Program-made: the position numbers and the translations under genes
Notes under the pieces: generated by a model
Told to the model about the DNA's origin: nothing
The model's input: only the letters and a program-made list of their open reading frames with translations
Database searches by the model: none
Origin: Danxiaibacter sp048498555
Lineage (GTDB): Bacteria > Bacteroidota > Bacteroidia > Chitinophagales > Chitinophagaceae
Assembly: GCA_048498555.1 (NCBI GenBank)
Contig: JBEHXT010000019.1
Coordinates: 1 to 64,000 of the forward strand
DNA length: 64,000 bases
Direction: 5' to 3'
In this document: in pieces, positions 45,703 through 54,117 of the stretch
How positions within the stretch are numbered: the first letter of the stretch is position 1
Layout: each line of letters begins with the position of its first letter

Positions 45703-45765
45703 ACTTGTACTAATGATCAGCAATCAATAGCAACAGAACTCACGCCCTAAAAAAAAGCAACATAT

Positions 45766-47334
45766 ATGACAACAAACAAACTACGCTTATTCGTATTCCT
45801 GGTAACGGTTCTATTTACTACCAGTAAAGCTTTTGGTCAAATAACGTCAAAAGAAATTGATGAACTTGTTGCGACGGCGATGGAGAAGTTTAAAGTTGCA
45901 GGCGTTGCGGTTGCCCTTGTAAAAGATGGCAAAGTTATCCATGAAAAGGGATATGGTGTCAGGTCAATTAAAACAAACCTCCCTGTAGATGAACACACCA
46001 ATTTTCAAATAGCTTCTAATAGCAAAGCTTTTACAACAGCCGCATTGGCAATATTAGTGGACCAGGGAAAAATTTCCTGGAAGGATAAGGTGAGAACTTA
46101 CATCCCGGAATTTAAAATGTACAACGACTATGTAACGGAACACTTTTTGATTGAAGATTTACTCTGCCATCGTAGTGGACTGGGATTGGGTGCCGGCGAC
46201 CTGATGGAGTTCCCTGACGGTACCGATTTTACGATTAAAGATGTGCTTACCAATTTCCAACATTTTAAACCCACATCGGAATTCAGAACAAAATACGATT
46301 ATGATAATCAACTTTACCTCGTTGCCGGGGAACTGATAAAAAGAATAACCGGAATAGCATGGGAGCAGTTTGTTCAAACAAAAATTCTGCAGCCATTGCA
46401 GATGAACAACTCCTTCACCGCGCTTGCCGGCATGAAAGACAAAACGAACCTGGCATCGCCGCATTCATCAGAAACGGGTACCATCAGAGCAATTGAACAA
46501 TTTCAGGATATGATAAATGGCGCAGCGGGTGGTATTTTATCTAATGTTGATGATCTGTCGAAATGGATGATTATGCAACTGGACCAAGGTAAGTATGGAG
46601 AAAATTTAGAAAAACAATTATTTACGCCGGACAGACAAAAAGATATGTGGCAAATACATACGGTACTGGAAACAAATTATTACCCAAAATATAACCGGCA
46701 TTTTTATGGATACGGATTAGGCTGGTTGTTAGGCGATATAAAAGGAAATCTAAGAGTATCACATACAGGGGGATTACCTGGCATGCTTACTCAGGTGTAC
46801 ATGATTCCTGATCTAAAACTTGGCATTGTGATTTTAACCAATACCGAAAATGGCGGAGCCTCACTTTTTAGTGCCGTGAACAGCTTTATAATTGATAGTT
46901 ACTTAGGTTTGGATAAGTTTGATTGGATGGAGTACATTGCAGCCCACACTCAGCAGGATAAAAAAACAGCTGATTCCGTAACAACGAGGGTTTGGAAACA
47001 GGTTGAGCAATCTAAAAATATAAAGATTAATCAGCAAGACTATATTGGGATTTATGAGGACAAATGGTTTGGCAAAGCGGAAGTTTTTCTAAAAGACAGT
47101 CAATTATGGTTTAGATCATATCGCTCGCCAAAGCTAAATGGTAAGATGAGCCTGTATAAAGCAAGTTCTTTTGCCGTTAAATGGGACTATCAGGATATGA
47201 ACTGTGACGCTTTTGCTATATTCAGCCTTGACGAAGAAGGTAAAGCGCAAGGAATCAAAATGAAAGGCATATCGCCCGATATTGATTTTAGTTTTGACTT
47301 TCAGGATTTGGATTTTGTAAGAGTGGCAGAATAA
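45766..47334 (+). CDS. Beta-lactamase-family (class C type) serine hydrolase
   Basis: 522 residues. Signal peptide (LFVFLVTVLFTTSKAFG) then a penicillin-binding/class C beta-lactamase fold: nucleophile motif Ser84-Asn-Ser-Lys87 (QIASNSKAFT), Tyr179-Asp-Asn181 and His333-Thr-Gly335 (SHTGGLPG). Residues about 420-522 form a C-terminal beta domain of the DUF3471 type (YIGIYEDKWFGKAEVFLKDSQLWF). Most such proteins are periplasmic esterases or D-amino-acid peptidases of unknown substrate rather than resistance enzymes. Start ATG 45766. Confidence 0.92.
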   Translation: MTTNKLRLFVFLVTVLFTTSKAFGQITSKEIDELVATAMEKFKVAGVAVALVKDGKVIHEKGYGVRSIKTNLPVDEHTNFQIASNSKAFTTAALAILVDQGKISWKDKVRTYIPEFKMYNDYVTEHFLIEDLLCHRSGLGLGAGDLMEFPDGTDFTIKDVLTNFQHFKPTSEFRTKYDYDNQLYLVAGELIKRITGIAWEQFVQTKILQPLQMNNSFTALAGMKDKTNLASPHSSETGTIRAIEQFQDMINGAAGGILSNVDDLSKWMIMQLDQGKYGENLEKQLFTPDRQKDMWQIHTVLETNYYPKYNRHFYGYGLGWLLGDIKGNLRVSHTGGLPGMLTQVYMIPDLKLGIVILTNTENGGASLFSAVNSFIIDSYLGLDKFDWMEYIAAHTQQDKKTADSVTTRVWKQVEQSKNIKINQQDYIGIYEDKWFGKAEVFLKDSQLWFRSYRSPKLNGKMSLYKASSFAVKWDYQDMNCDAFAIFSLDEEGKAQGIKMKGISPDIDFSFDFQDLDFVRVAE

Positions 47335-47415
47335 AAGCCTCTTGTTTCTTTCGGCAAAAAAACAGCGGAAAAAAACTTCAATTAAACGAAAATTACTAAC
47401 TAAAAAATTTACTAG

Positions 47416-47982
47416 ATGAGACATTTAATATTCTTTATGCACGTTTCACTTGATGGCTTTGTAGGTGGGCCTAACGGAGAATTAAATTGGGTAAAGTTGG
47501 ATGAATCATTGTTTGACTTTGTTGCTACAATGACAGCGGAGGCTGATACTGCACTCTATGGGCGGGTAACTTATGAAATGATGCAAAGCTATTGGCCCAA
47601 CGCAGGAGAACAACCAAATGCAAGCAAACACGATAAAGAACATTCGAAATGGTATAACAACGTTTCAAAAGTTGTATTATCCAGAACACTTGAAGAAACC
47701 GGGCTTCACAACACCAAAGTCATTAGCGGCCAGCTTGCAGACAACATTAATAAAATAAAGCAAGAGGATGGAAAAAACATTTTAATATTTGGAAGCCCTC
47801 GCGCTTCTCAATCGTTATTAAACGAGGGGCTGATTGATGAGTTCTGGCTTTTTGTTAATCCAATTATATTAGGACAAGGCATGCCGATGTTTAAAGATGT
47901 AACAGGGACAACTAAATTAAAACTTGTAGAGTCTAAGACTTTTGCATGTGGTGTAATTGCGCTGCATTATTCAAAATTGTAA
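47416..47982 (+). CDS. Dihydrofolate-reductase-family (RibD C-terminal type) protein, copy 1
   Basis: 188 residues. The opening MRHLIFFMHVSLDGFVGGPNGELNWV, the YGRVTYEMMQSYW motif, SKVVLSRTLEETG and ILIFGSPRASQSLLNEGLIDEFWLFVNPIILGQG are those of the RibD C-terminal / YwjB-like reductase family. It should bind NADPH; substrate is not known. It is followed 181 bp later by a second member, so the two may be an old tandem duplication. Not folA: the folate-site motifs are absent. Confidence 0.9.
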   Translation: MRHLIFFMHVSLDGFVGGPNGELNWVKLDESLFDFVATMTAEADTALYGRVTYEMMQSYWPNAGEQPNASKHDKEHSKWYNNVSKVVLSRTLEETGLHNTKVISGQLADNINKIKQEDGKNILIFGSPRASQSLLNEGLIDEFWLFVNPIILGQGMPMFKDVTGTTKLKLVESKTFACGVIALHYSKL

Positions 47983-48163
47983 CCAATTGGGCGCTAATAA
48001 GCCGCTTGGTTTCAGTTCCTGGAGACAGACAATTACTGCCAACATAATACACCGTTTACTTTTTAACTTTAAAAAGACGAGAAACAAATATTGCCTCCAT
48101 ACCGATGACATAGTGCTATGTTGCGGTTTGGAGGCCTTTGGCAAACAACTAAAAAGAATCAGG

Positions 48164-48709
48164 ATGAGAAAACTTATAATGTGGAATGTTATAACCCTCG
48201 ACGGATACTTTGAAGGAAGCCAGAATTGGGATTTGCCTTTTATGAATGTTGTTTGGGGACCAGAACTTGAAAAATTAAGTATCGAACAATTAAACTCCGC
48301 GGATTACCTCGTATTTGGCCGCGTCACTTATGAAGGTATGGCTGCTTATTGGACGCAGGAAAAAGGTGAAGTTGCTGATTTAATGAATAGAATACCAAAG
48401 CTTGTTTTTTCAAAGACATTGAAATCTGCTGAATGGAACAACACGACAATAATCACCGGAAATGCTTCCGCCGAAATAAAAAAACGCAAAGAACAAGATG
48501 GCAAAGACATGTATGTTTTTGGCAGCGCTAATCTGTCAGAGGCTTTTGTTAATGACGATCTTTTTGATGAATACCGCATTGGCATCGCACCCGTAATTTT
48601 AGGCAATGGGCGGCCGTTATTCAGGCAAGGGCTAACCTCCAAAAATTTAACGCTCGTCTCAACACAACAACTTACTACGGGCGGAGCGGTTTTGAAATAT
48701 TCAAAATAG
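48164..48709 (+). CDS. Dihydrofolate-reductase-family (RibD C-terminal type) protein, copy 2
   Basis: 181 residues. The start is set at ATG 48164 (MRKLIMWNVITLDGYFEG), where homology with the first copy begins; the open frame extends 69 codons upstream without features. It has YLVFGRVTYEGMAAYW, KLVFSKTLKSAEWNNTTII, MYVFGSANLSEAFVNDDLFDEYRIGIAPVILGNG. Similarity to copy 1 is moderate, so functions may differ. Confidence 0.9.
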   Translation: MRKLIMWNVITLDGYFEGSQNWDLPFMNVVWGPELEKLSIEQLNSADYLVFGRVTYEGMAAYWTQEKGEVADLMNRIPKLVFSKTLKSAEWNNTTIITGNASAEIKKRKEQDGKDMYVFGSANLSEAFVNDDLFDEYRIGIAPVILGNGRPLFRQGLTSKNLTLVSTQQLTTGGAVLKYSK

Positions 48710-48794
48710 GATATTGCAAGCTCACATTTAACCGCTCTGTTAACAGTACAAATCCTTCCCGAAAAAATTACTTACGCTATGGAGGTTGAGGAAT

Positions 48795-48875
48795 AAACTG
48801 ATCAACAATTTCTCCATTACTTTTTTGTGATAAATTTGAGTAGTCGGAACGCTATAGCTGCCATTAGCGCCATGC
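48795..48875 (+). repeat. Upstream element, copy B
   Basis: Second copy of the two-block element at 43502-43581. It contains TAAATTTG (48831-48838), which fits the Bacteroidota -7 consensus, and ends 43 bp before the start of the AraC gene. Confidence 0.6.
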
Positions 48876-48918
48876 CCTAAAGACATTAGGCAGGTACAAT
48901 CACCCAAACGTTTAAGCT

Positions 48919-49743
48919 GTGATCTATCAGTACATAGCACCAAGTCCCGCCTTGCAGGAGTTTGTCAGGGATTATTTGATTGCTCATTTTATATTCAATA
49001 AAGATCAGGAAATTCCTTTCAAACCATACTCTCCCAAGCCTGAACACACAATCACTTTTCTGCCCCAAGGGAACTTAACTATGAGGAATCCGCAAACCGG
49101 AGAAACACAGGTTGCTCCTGTGATTTCCATTTGTGGGCAACAGGTATCGAGATATAATTTTTTCCTTGCTTCGGAATACCAGATGTTGAGGGTGCATTTT
49201 CACCCGGGCGCACTCTTCCGTTTGCTACGCGTTCCTCTTTTGGAGTTTACTGATCATTGGTTTGATGCCGCGTCTGTAATTGGAAACGAAATAATAGAAG
49301 TGAATGACAGGCTGGCCAATTGCACGAACTACGCTAAAATGCTCGCTATTGTAGAGCATTACCTGATTAGCAAAATTAAAAAAGTAAAAGCAGGCATCCA
49401 CCCACTTGATAAGGTTGCCTCCTGTATCTTTTCAAATCCATCGCGTTTTTCTTTGGACTGGCTGGCAAAGGAATCCTGTTTATGCCAAAGACAGTTTAAT
49501 CGAAAATTCATTGAAAGAATGGGAGTAGGGCCTAAGCTGTACAGCCGTGTTGTACGCTTTTACAAAGCCTATCAATATCGGGAAGCCCATCCACAGGATG
49601 ACTGGCTCACCATTGCCTTACTCTTTGGTTACGCTGATTATCAGCATATGGTGAAAGATTTCAAGCAGTTTGCACAGGTTACACCTAACTTGTGGATCAA
49701 TCAGGACAACCAATCTCCTGAAAGGATTTTGCAACTTGAATAA
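48919..49743 (+). CDS. AraC-family transcriptional regulator
   Basis: 274 residues from GTG 48919. The N-terminal domain (IAPSPALQEFVRDYLIAHF, HTITFLPQGNLTMR, MLRVHFHPGALFRLLRVPLLEFTD) is the DUF6597-like sensor found in many Bacteroidota AraC proteins. The C-terminal HTH_18 domain has FSLDWLAKESCLCQRQFNRKFIERMGVGPKLYSRVVRF and WLTIALLFGYADYQHMVKDFKQFAQVTP. It is transcribed toward the cupin gene (32-bp gap, convergent). The upstream repeated element may be its promoter. Confidence 0.9.
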   Translation: MIYQYIAPSPALQEFVRDYLIAHFIFNKDQEIPFKPYSPKPEHTITFLPQGNLTMRNPQTGETQVAPVISICGQQVSRYNFFLASEYQMLRVHFHPGALFRLLRVPLLEFTDHWFDAASVIGNEIIEVNDRLANCTNYAKMLAIVEHYLISKIKKVKAGIHPLDKVASCIFSNPSRFSLDWLAKESCLCQRQFNRKFIERMGVGPKLYSRVVRFYKAYQYREAHPQDDWLTIALLFGYADYQHMVKDFKQFAQVTPNLWINQDNQSPERILQLE

Positions 49744-49775
49744 AAAGGGCGCCCTGCGTTCCTTTTCCCCACAGT

Positions 49776-50381
49776 TTAGCTTACTGCAAGGGGTGGGCCC
49801 ACAACCTTCATACCATAGGCTGCAAATAATTTTTCTGCTTCTTTCGGTGTTGGCGGGCTTGTCATACCGCAACTCTTGATAAAAAACTCTTCAAGTGAAC
49901 CTGCCGGTTGAACAGCCAGAAGAAGCGTCCCGGTTTTTTCTCCTGCATAAGCCCACGCATGTGGAATCATACGGGGTGCCAGGAGTGAATCGCCAGGCTT
50001 GAGCCTGAACTTTTCATCGCCGACCTCAAAGGCAAATTCGCCGTCAATGGAGTAAAACCATTCATCCTGTTCATAGTGAAAATGTCTTGGCGGGCCGCCT
50101 TTGCTCATATTGGCATGTTCAAAAACAAACAAGGAACCCTGTGTGTCTTTACCTGACACCTTGATCTGAAAGGGGATAACTCCCCAGATCATCAGTTCTT
50201 CCATAAACCGATTCTTTCCGTTGGGCACATACACCGCTTTCTCAGCTTTTGTTGCTTTTTTGCCTGCTGAAGTGGACGTTGTTGAGCCATTTAGTTTTCT
50301 GCTGGCGCATCCAGGCATTATGCCGGTTGCTGCTACCGCGGCGCCAAAGCCGGCAAGTTTTACAAACTGTTTTCTGTTCAT
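49776..50381 (-). CDS. Cupin-domain lipoprotein
   Basis: 201 residues on the minus strand. The start is placed at ATG 50381 (MNRKQFVKLAGFGAAVAATG), which precedes a lipobox (IMPGC, Cys25); the upstream extension has no features. A cupin domain spans about residues 60-185, with metal-ligand-like HFHYEQDEWFYSIDGEFAFEVGD (two His and Glu) and a second motif with HAWAY. The NRKQF leader resembles Tat-type signals but has RK rather than RR. It could be an exported dioxygenase or isomerase-type cupin; reaction unknown. Confidence 0.87.
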   Translation of the reverse strand: MNRKQFVKLAGFGAAVAATGIMPGCASRKLNGSTTSTSAGKKATKAEKAVYVPNGKNRFMEELMIWGVIPFQIKVSGKDTQGSLFVFEHANMSKGGPPRHFHYEQDEWFYSIDGEFAFEVGDEKFRLKPGDSLLAPRMIPHAWAYAGEKTGTLLLAVQPAGSLEEFFIKSCGMTSPPTPKEAEKLFAAYGMKVVGPPLAVS

Positions 50382-50620
50382 GGCTTTTGATTTGTTGTAG
50401 CCGAAACCGGCAACTATAACAAACTTACCTATTCCGAAGAACGAGGTGGTGGTATAAAAAAGACATTTTACAACAATCTGCCATTGGTCAATCCTTATCA
50501 AAAGAAGTGGATTCGGGAATAAGATTTGTTTCTGTAGATAATGACGGGTAATACAATAAGCAGGTATTCCGACTTTACACTTTACTGAATTCTGTATACA
50601 TCACGTACTTCAGCTAAGCG

Positions 50621-51094
50621 ATGAATACTACAAATAAAAAAATATCTATGGAATCAGAGCGTAACAACCTTGGTGACACTGCGCAAATACGGCAACAAAT
50701 AGACAACTTTGTTAAAGCATTTTGTAACAAAGATGTTGATTTGATGATGTCACTGTTTTCTCCTGAAATGGTGTCGTTTGACATCATACCTCCATTGCAG
50801 TATGTAGGCAGTGATGCATATCGAAAAGTTTGGCAAGAAACATTTGCATTATTTCAGGGGCCTATCGACATTGCGATACGCGGGCTTAGCATTACATGTG
50901 ATCAGCAACTTGCATTCAGCCATAACTTTCTTCGGCTACATGCAACGATGATGAACGGACAGACAATCGATTATTGGGAGCGTTTAACCTGTTGCTTTCA
51001 AAAAATTTCCGACAAGTGGTTGATTGTACATGAGCACGTATCATTGCCTGCCGACCTAAAAAGTGGCAAGGCGGTAATGGATCTTAAACCTTAA
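50621..51094 (+). CDS. SnoaL-like / NTF2-fold protein
   Basis: 157 residues from ATG 50621 (ATG 50648 is an alternative). The pattern IRQQIDNFVKAFCNKDVDLMMSLFSPEMVSFDIIPPLQYVGSDAYRK..., then LAFSHNFLRLHATMMNGQTIDYWERLTCCFQKISDKWLIVHEHVSLP, is characteristic of the SnoaL-like / DUF4440 group with an NTF2 cone fold. These proteins bind or isomerise small molecules or have no enzyme activity; nothing here tells which. Confidence 0.87.
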   Translation: MNTTNKKISMESERNNLGDTAQIRQQIDNFVKAFCNKDVDLMMSLFSPEMVSFDIIPPLQYVGSDAYRKVWQETFALFQGPIDIAIRGLSITCDQQLAFSHNFLRLHATMMNGQTIDYWERLTCCFQKISDKWLIVHEHVSLPADLKSGKAVMDLKP

Positions 51095-51157
51095 GGGAGA
51101 CAGTCATCCGAATGTATTGTTCGTGATTGACTAATCGGGAAAAACTACTGTCAACTT

Positions 51158-51165
51158 TAGGTTTG
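51158..51165 (+). promoter_or_regulatory. Candidate -7 element TAGGTTTG upstream of the lipocalin-like gene
   Basis: Third copy of the octamer, ending 19 bp before the start at 51185. No -33 TTTG at standard spacing. Confidence 0.35.
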
Positions 51166-51184
51166 CAAAATAAAAACTAGACAA

Positions 51185-51697
51185 ATGAAGCCTTGTCTTT
51201 TATTAGTGCTACTAGCTTTTACGCTAGCTTCTTATTCATTTAGCCAGGCTACAAACCAATCAAATAAGCATAACCCATCAGCGGCACAACTCAACAAACT
51301 AATAGGAACCTGGAGGCTAATAGAATTTGCAGACTTTGACTCAACAACCTCCACATGGACATATTCCTATGGAATACACCCAAAAGGATATTTTACCTAC
51401 ACGAAAAGCGGCATTGTTAATCTCAATATTTCTTCGGAGAAGCCGGTGAAAATGTCCAGGGATTCTGCCAAAAATTTCCAGGTTAATTTACTGGATTGGC
51501 TGGAAAACCGTTCGCTGGGTTACTTCGGCACTTATTCAGTTGATTTCGATAAATCCATTCTGGTGCACCACGTTAAAGGCGGCTCTGTCCCCTGGTATAC
51601 TGATACCGACCAACCGCGGCCATTTATCTTAAAAAGCGATACATTAGTTATTGGCGACAACAAAACATGGAAACGGGTTTTAGTCAAAGAACAGTAA
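51185..51697 (+). CDS. Secreted lipocalin-like protein
   Basis: 170 residues. Signal peptide (LLLVLLAFTLASYSFS) followed by LNKLIGTWRLIEFADFDSTTSTWTYSYGIHPKGYFTYTKSGIVNLNISS, the usual opening of the lipocalin-like (PF13924-type) family, and FGTYSVDFDKSILVHHVKG. It is probably a periplasmic beta-barrel with unknown ligand. It stands alone, with a candidate promoter element just upstream. Confidence 0.82.
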   Translation: MKPCLLLVLLAFTLASYSFSQATNQSNKHNPSAAQLNKLIGTWRLIEFADFDSTTSTWTYSYGIHPKGYFTYTKSGIVNLNISSEKPVKMSRDSAKNFQVNLLDWLENRSLGYFGTYSVDFDKSILVHHVKGGSVPWYTDTDQPRPFILKSDTLVIGDNKTWKRVLVKEQ

Positions 51698-51975
51698 TCC
51701 GTTTTCAGTATCAGCCGGATATATTGCAATTATCCCAATAAACCTAAAAAGCCGGTTTTACTGCCTTTGACGCATATGTTGAAAAATTCCCGGCGTCCAT
51801 CCATTCCCAATTATTACCTGCAGTTTACATTCCCACACTTTACAGTTAAACTATTGATCATACATAAAATTTGTCGTACTTTATATGTACCGAAAAGGAT
51901 ACGTGTAAGAAGCGTTCTTCAGTACCCCCTGCAGTGGCTCCGGTGTTTCATAGTTTACTACAAAAATGTACAGAC

Positions 51976-53007
51976 ATGTCTAAAACATTACGTCAACCAA
52001 AGCTTGCAAAAGAGCATAAGGCCAAACTTGTAAATAAACACAAAGTCAAACTTCCCGATAAGCAACTACCAGAGCCAGGAACCAATGGCCAGCCAAAGCG
52101 CGAATCCTGGGTAGGAAAAATCCCTTTTATAAAACAGGGCACATATAAGGATGGATTGCCTTATCCCGATTTCAACTATTTAGCTTTTAAACTCATCCTT
52201 AAACCAAACAGGTTTGTTTCTCGGGATAGCATGTTCCAGTTTGCAAAAGTGATCAAAGCTCCTGCTGCTGAACATGGCGTTGGCTTTAGTATGGCCGGTT
52301 ACACAGACGTACCCATTCAAATACGTGAAGTGATTTTTATTGATACGGATGACTACAAACTGTACAACAACTCCTTTATACTTCGAAGGCGCATAAGTTA
52401 TGAAAATGGGTTTCCTGCAGGCGACCCCGAGATTGTATTTAAATTCCGGAACCCTGACTTGCAAACGACTGCCGAAACAGACGTAAGGCCACAAATACAA
52501 GGAGATTACGGCGTAAAATTCAAGTGCCAAATATTACCGCTTAAAGACAAGCTGGGAGGCATACGCGTTCTGTATTCTAACAATGTGCAGTTTCCCCGCA
52601 AAAATGTTACGCAGAGCGATGTGCTCTCATTTGATGTGATATCACAGGTGTTCCCGGCGCTTGAGAGCCTGAAAACAAAAGAGAATGAAAAAATTAACCT
52701 GGTGAACGGAGCTATAGTAGAAGAAGTGCTGCAAGACATTTGCACGCTTGATTTTGGGGCGGGCCATACTGCAAAAGCAAATGTAGGCATTTGGCGCACC
52801 CGCGGAGAACACCGCCCGCTAATAGGTGAATTTGCTTACCAGATTAAATTCAACGACAGGCGCACACTGGACCGCGAAGCAATGAAACGTGCTGAAGACT
52901 TCTTCCTGGCGCTTCAATATTCGGCAAAGGACTGGATTGCTTTAAACGCTACAAAAACCGGTGTTGTGTACAGGTTGCTCGGAAACCCACCCAAAGCCAA
53001 CGAATAA
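51976..53007 (+). CDS. CYTH/TTM-like protein paired with a FUSC membrane protein
   Basis: 343 residues. The start is chosen at ATG 51976 (MSKTLRQPKLAKEHK); the upstream part of the frame lacks features. The N-terminal 50 residues are highly basic. Around residue 122, FIDTDDYKLYNNSFILRRRI closely resembles the strand pair of CYTH-fold (triphosphate tunnel) proteins. FKFRNPDLQTTAETDVRP and GEFAYQIKF near the C-terminus would supply further tunnel strands. Proven members hydrolyse triphosphates or polyphosphate with acidic metal ligands; a canonical ExExK start motif is not visible, so activity is uncertain. The stop is 1 bp from the next gene, so the two proteins very likely work together. Confidence 0.7.
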   Translation: MSKTLRQPKLAKEHKAKLVNKHKVKLPDKQLPEPGTNGQPKRESWVGKIPFIKQGTYKDGLPYPDFNYLAFKLILKPNRFVSRDSMFQFAKVIKAPAAEHGVGFSMAGYTDVPIQIREVIFIDTDDYKLYNNSFILRRRISYENGFPAGDPEIVFKFRNPDLQTTAETDVRPQIQGDYGVKFKCQILPLKDKLGGIRVLYSNNVQFPRKNVTQSDVLSFDVISQVFPALESLKTKENEKINLVNGAIVEEVLQDICTLDFGAGHTAKANVGIWRTRGEHRPLIGEFAYQIKFNDRRTLDREAMKRAEDFFLALQYSAKDWIALNATKTGVVYRLLGNPPKANE

Positions 53008-53008
53008 T

Positions 53009-53584
53009 ATGCCCAGAAAATCATCTCAAAAAGCTGAAGCGCTCATGAAGCGGCTCGGTTTGTCGTTCGACCATATACTTGCTCTTCGCTTCGCAGTAAA
53101 TGTATCCATTGCCACCTGGATCGTATGGACGACACTGCGGCTTCTGGAAGATACCAATCCTATCTGGGCCATCGCATCAATGGTGGCCGCCTCAGATCCC
53201 CAGCCAATGGAGGCACGCAAAATGTTCCGCGCCAGGCTTATCAATGTATTGGTAGGTTGTGCAGTAGGGCTATTTTTTTTGTTGCTCGGCGGGCCTAAAC
53301 AATGGATGCTTCCGCCAGCCCTCGGCGTTACCGTGCTTGTTTCATCTTTTGTAATTCGTATTAAAACCATGTGGCGACAGGCGCCCATAACGGCTGCAGT
53401 TGTTATCGCTGCCAGCATCACACACGGTGCATCAGCGAGGGTAGGGTTGGAGTATGGAATCCATAAAGTAGGCGAAGTAGTTTTTGGCTGCTTTGTTGGA
53501 CTGATAGTGAGCCTGGTTATGTCGAAAGTATGGCTTATTCAGCCCTCACCTGAATTGAAGGAAGCCGCCCCTCAGAACAAGTAA
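53009..53584 (+). CDS. FUSC-family membrane protein
   Basis: 191 residues from ATG 53009. About five hydrophobic segments (ALRFAVNVSIATWIVWTTL, IWAIASMVAASD, LINVLVGCAVGLFFLLLG, ALGVTVLVSSFVI, VVFGCFVGLIVSLVMSKVW). The motif PIWAIASMVAASDPQPMEARKMFRARLINVLVGCAVG matches the half-repeat of FUSC/aromatic acid exporter proteins. It is short: it holds one FUSC module and no long cytoplasmic domain. It is translationally linked to the CYTH-like gene. It may be a channel or exporter controlled by or serving that partner. Confidence 0.85.
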   Translation: MPRKSSQKAEALMKRLGLSFDHILALRFAVNVSIATWIVWTTLRLLEDTNPIWAIASMVAASDPQPMEARKMFRARLINVLVGCAVGLFFLLLGGPKQWMLPPALGVTVLVSSFVIRIKTMWRQAPITAAVVIAASITHGASARVGLEYGIHKVGEVVFGCFVGLIVSLVMSKVWLIQPSPELKEAAPQNK

Positions 53585-53767
53585 AATGGATCGATTAAAT
53601 CTGTCCTATTTAGCGCGGGCATTTTGAAAGATTGCCTTGTGCTCATAAAGGGCCTGTGTAGAAAAATCCGCAGCCACCAATACATCCTAAAAAGATCCTT
53701 TTACCCTGCACTTTCTAACATCTGCTGGTTTACAATTCTCCAAAATAACAGTATAGCCAATTAACTA

Positions 53768-53799
53768 TTTGCATCCTGACGATCCTTTTTGTAGTTTTG
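53768..53799 (+). promoter_or_regulatory. Bacteroidota-type promoter TTTG-N20-TAGTTTTG
   Basis: TTTG at 53768-53771 and TAGTTTTG at 53792-53799 are separated by 20 bp, a full match to the TTTG-(19-21)-TAnnTTTG consensus. It points toward the broken gene beginning at 53894, and possibly still drives the membrane protein at 54118. Confidence 0.6.
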
Positions 53800-53893
53800 T
53801 CATGCTCTTGTTTAGGCAACATACCCCACATTTATTCTCAGCATTTCCATTCTCTGATATCTTACTTGCTCAAAGGGAGTGAAAAAATTATTT

Positions 53894-54062
53894 ATGAAAA
53901 CTAAAGTCATCTTATCCGCCATTATTGTATTGAGAAAAGAATAGCGAATCTCCTTACGTGACTGGAGGAAGCTTGCCATTTGATGTCCTTGTATTGTTAA
54001 ATGATAACTCAAAGGCCATCCAATATGGAAGAGAGTCCATCTCAAAGTTTTTGAATAACTGA
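53894..54062 (+). pseudogene. Remnant of a small secreted protein gene
   Basis: ATG 53894 opens a signal-peptide-like leader (MKTKVILSAIIVL) that stops at 53944. In another frame, from about 53934, comes EKNSESPYVTGGSLPFDVLVLLNDN and a continuation ending SISKFLNN with TGA at 54060. Together they read as one short secreted protein broken by a frameshift. A good promoter lies 95 bp upstream. The family is not recognised. Alternatively it is a coincidence of two open frames. Confidence 0.45.
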
Positions 54063-54117
54063 TGAGGATATGACACAGCTAATAACACGGTTACCTTTCA
54101 TAATCAAACAATAAATC

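Larger units (their letters stand above)
53585..54117. other. Intergenic region with a promoter and a decayed small gene
   Basis: 533 bp with no intact gene. It contains a consensus promoter (53768-53799) and the remnant at 53894-54062. The minus-strand open frame at 53812-54045 overlaps that remnant and looks accidental. Confidence 0.55.

Noticed and set aside
45766..47334. Antibiotic-resistance beta-lactamase
   Set aside because: The SNSK, YDN and HTG motifs and C-terminal DUF3471-type domain fit the broad serine hydrolase group, not AmpC-type resistance enzymes.
47416..48709. folA dihydrofolate reductase
   Set aside because: Sequences match the RibD C-terminal reductase family; folate-binding motifs of FolA are missing.
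37629..49000. A complete integron with attC sites
   Set aside because: The bulged hairpins are shorter than usual attC sites, lack the RYYYAAC/GTTRRRY pair in correct form, and no integrase is in the window; kept only as a question.
51767..52033. Plus-strand frame of 88 codons before the CYTH-like gene
   Set aside because: Overlaps the start of a better supported gene and has no recognisable content.
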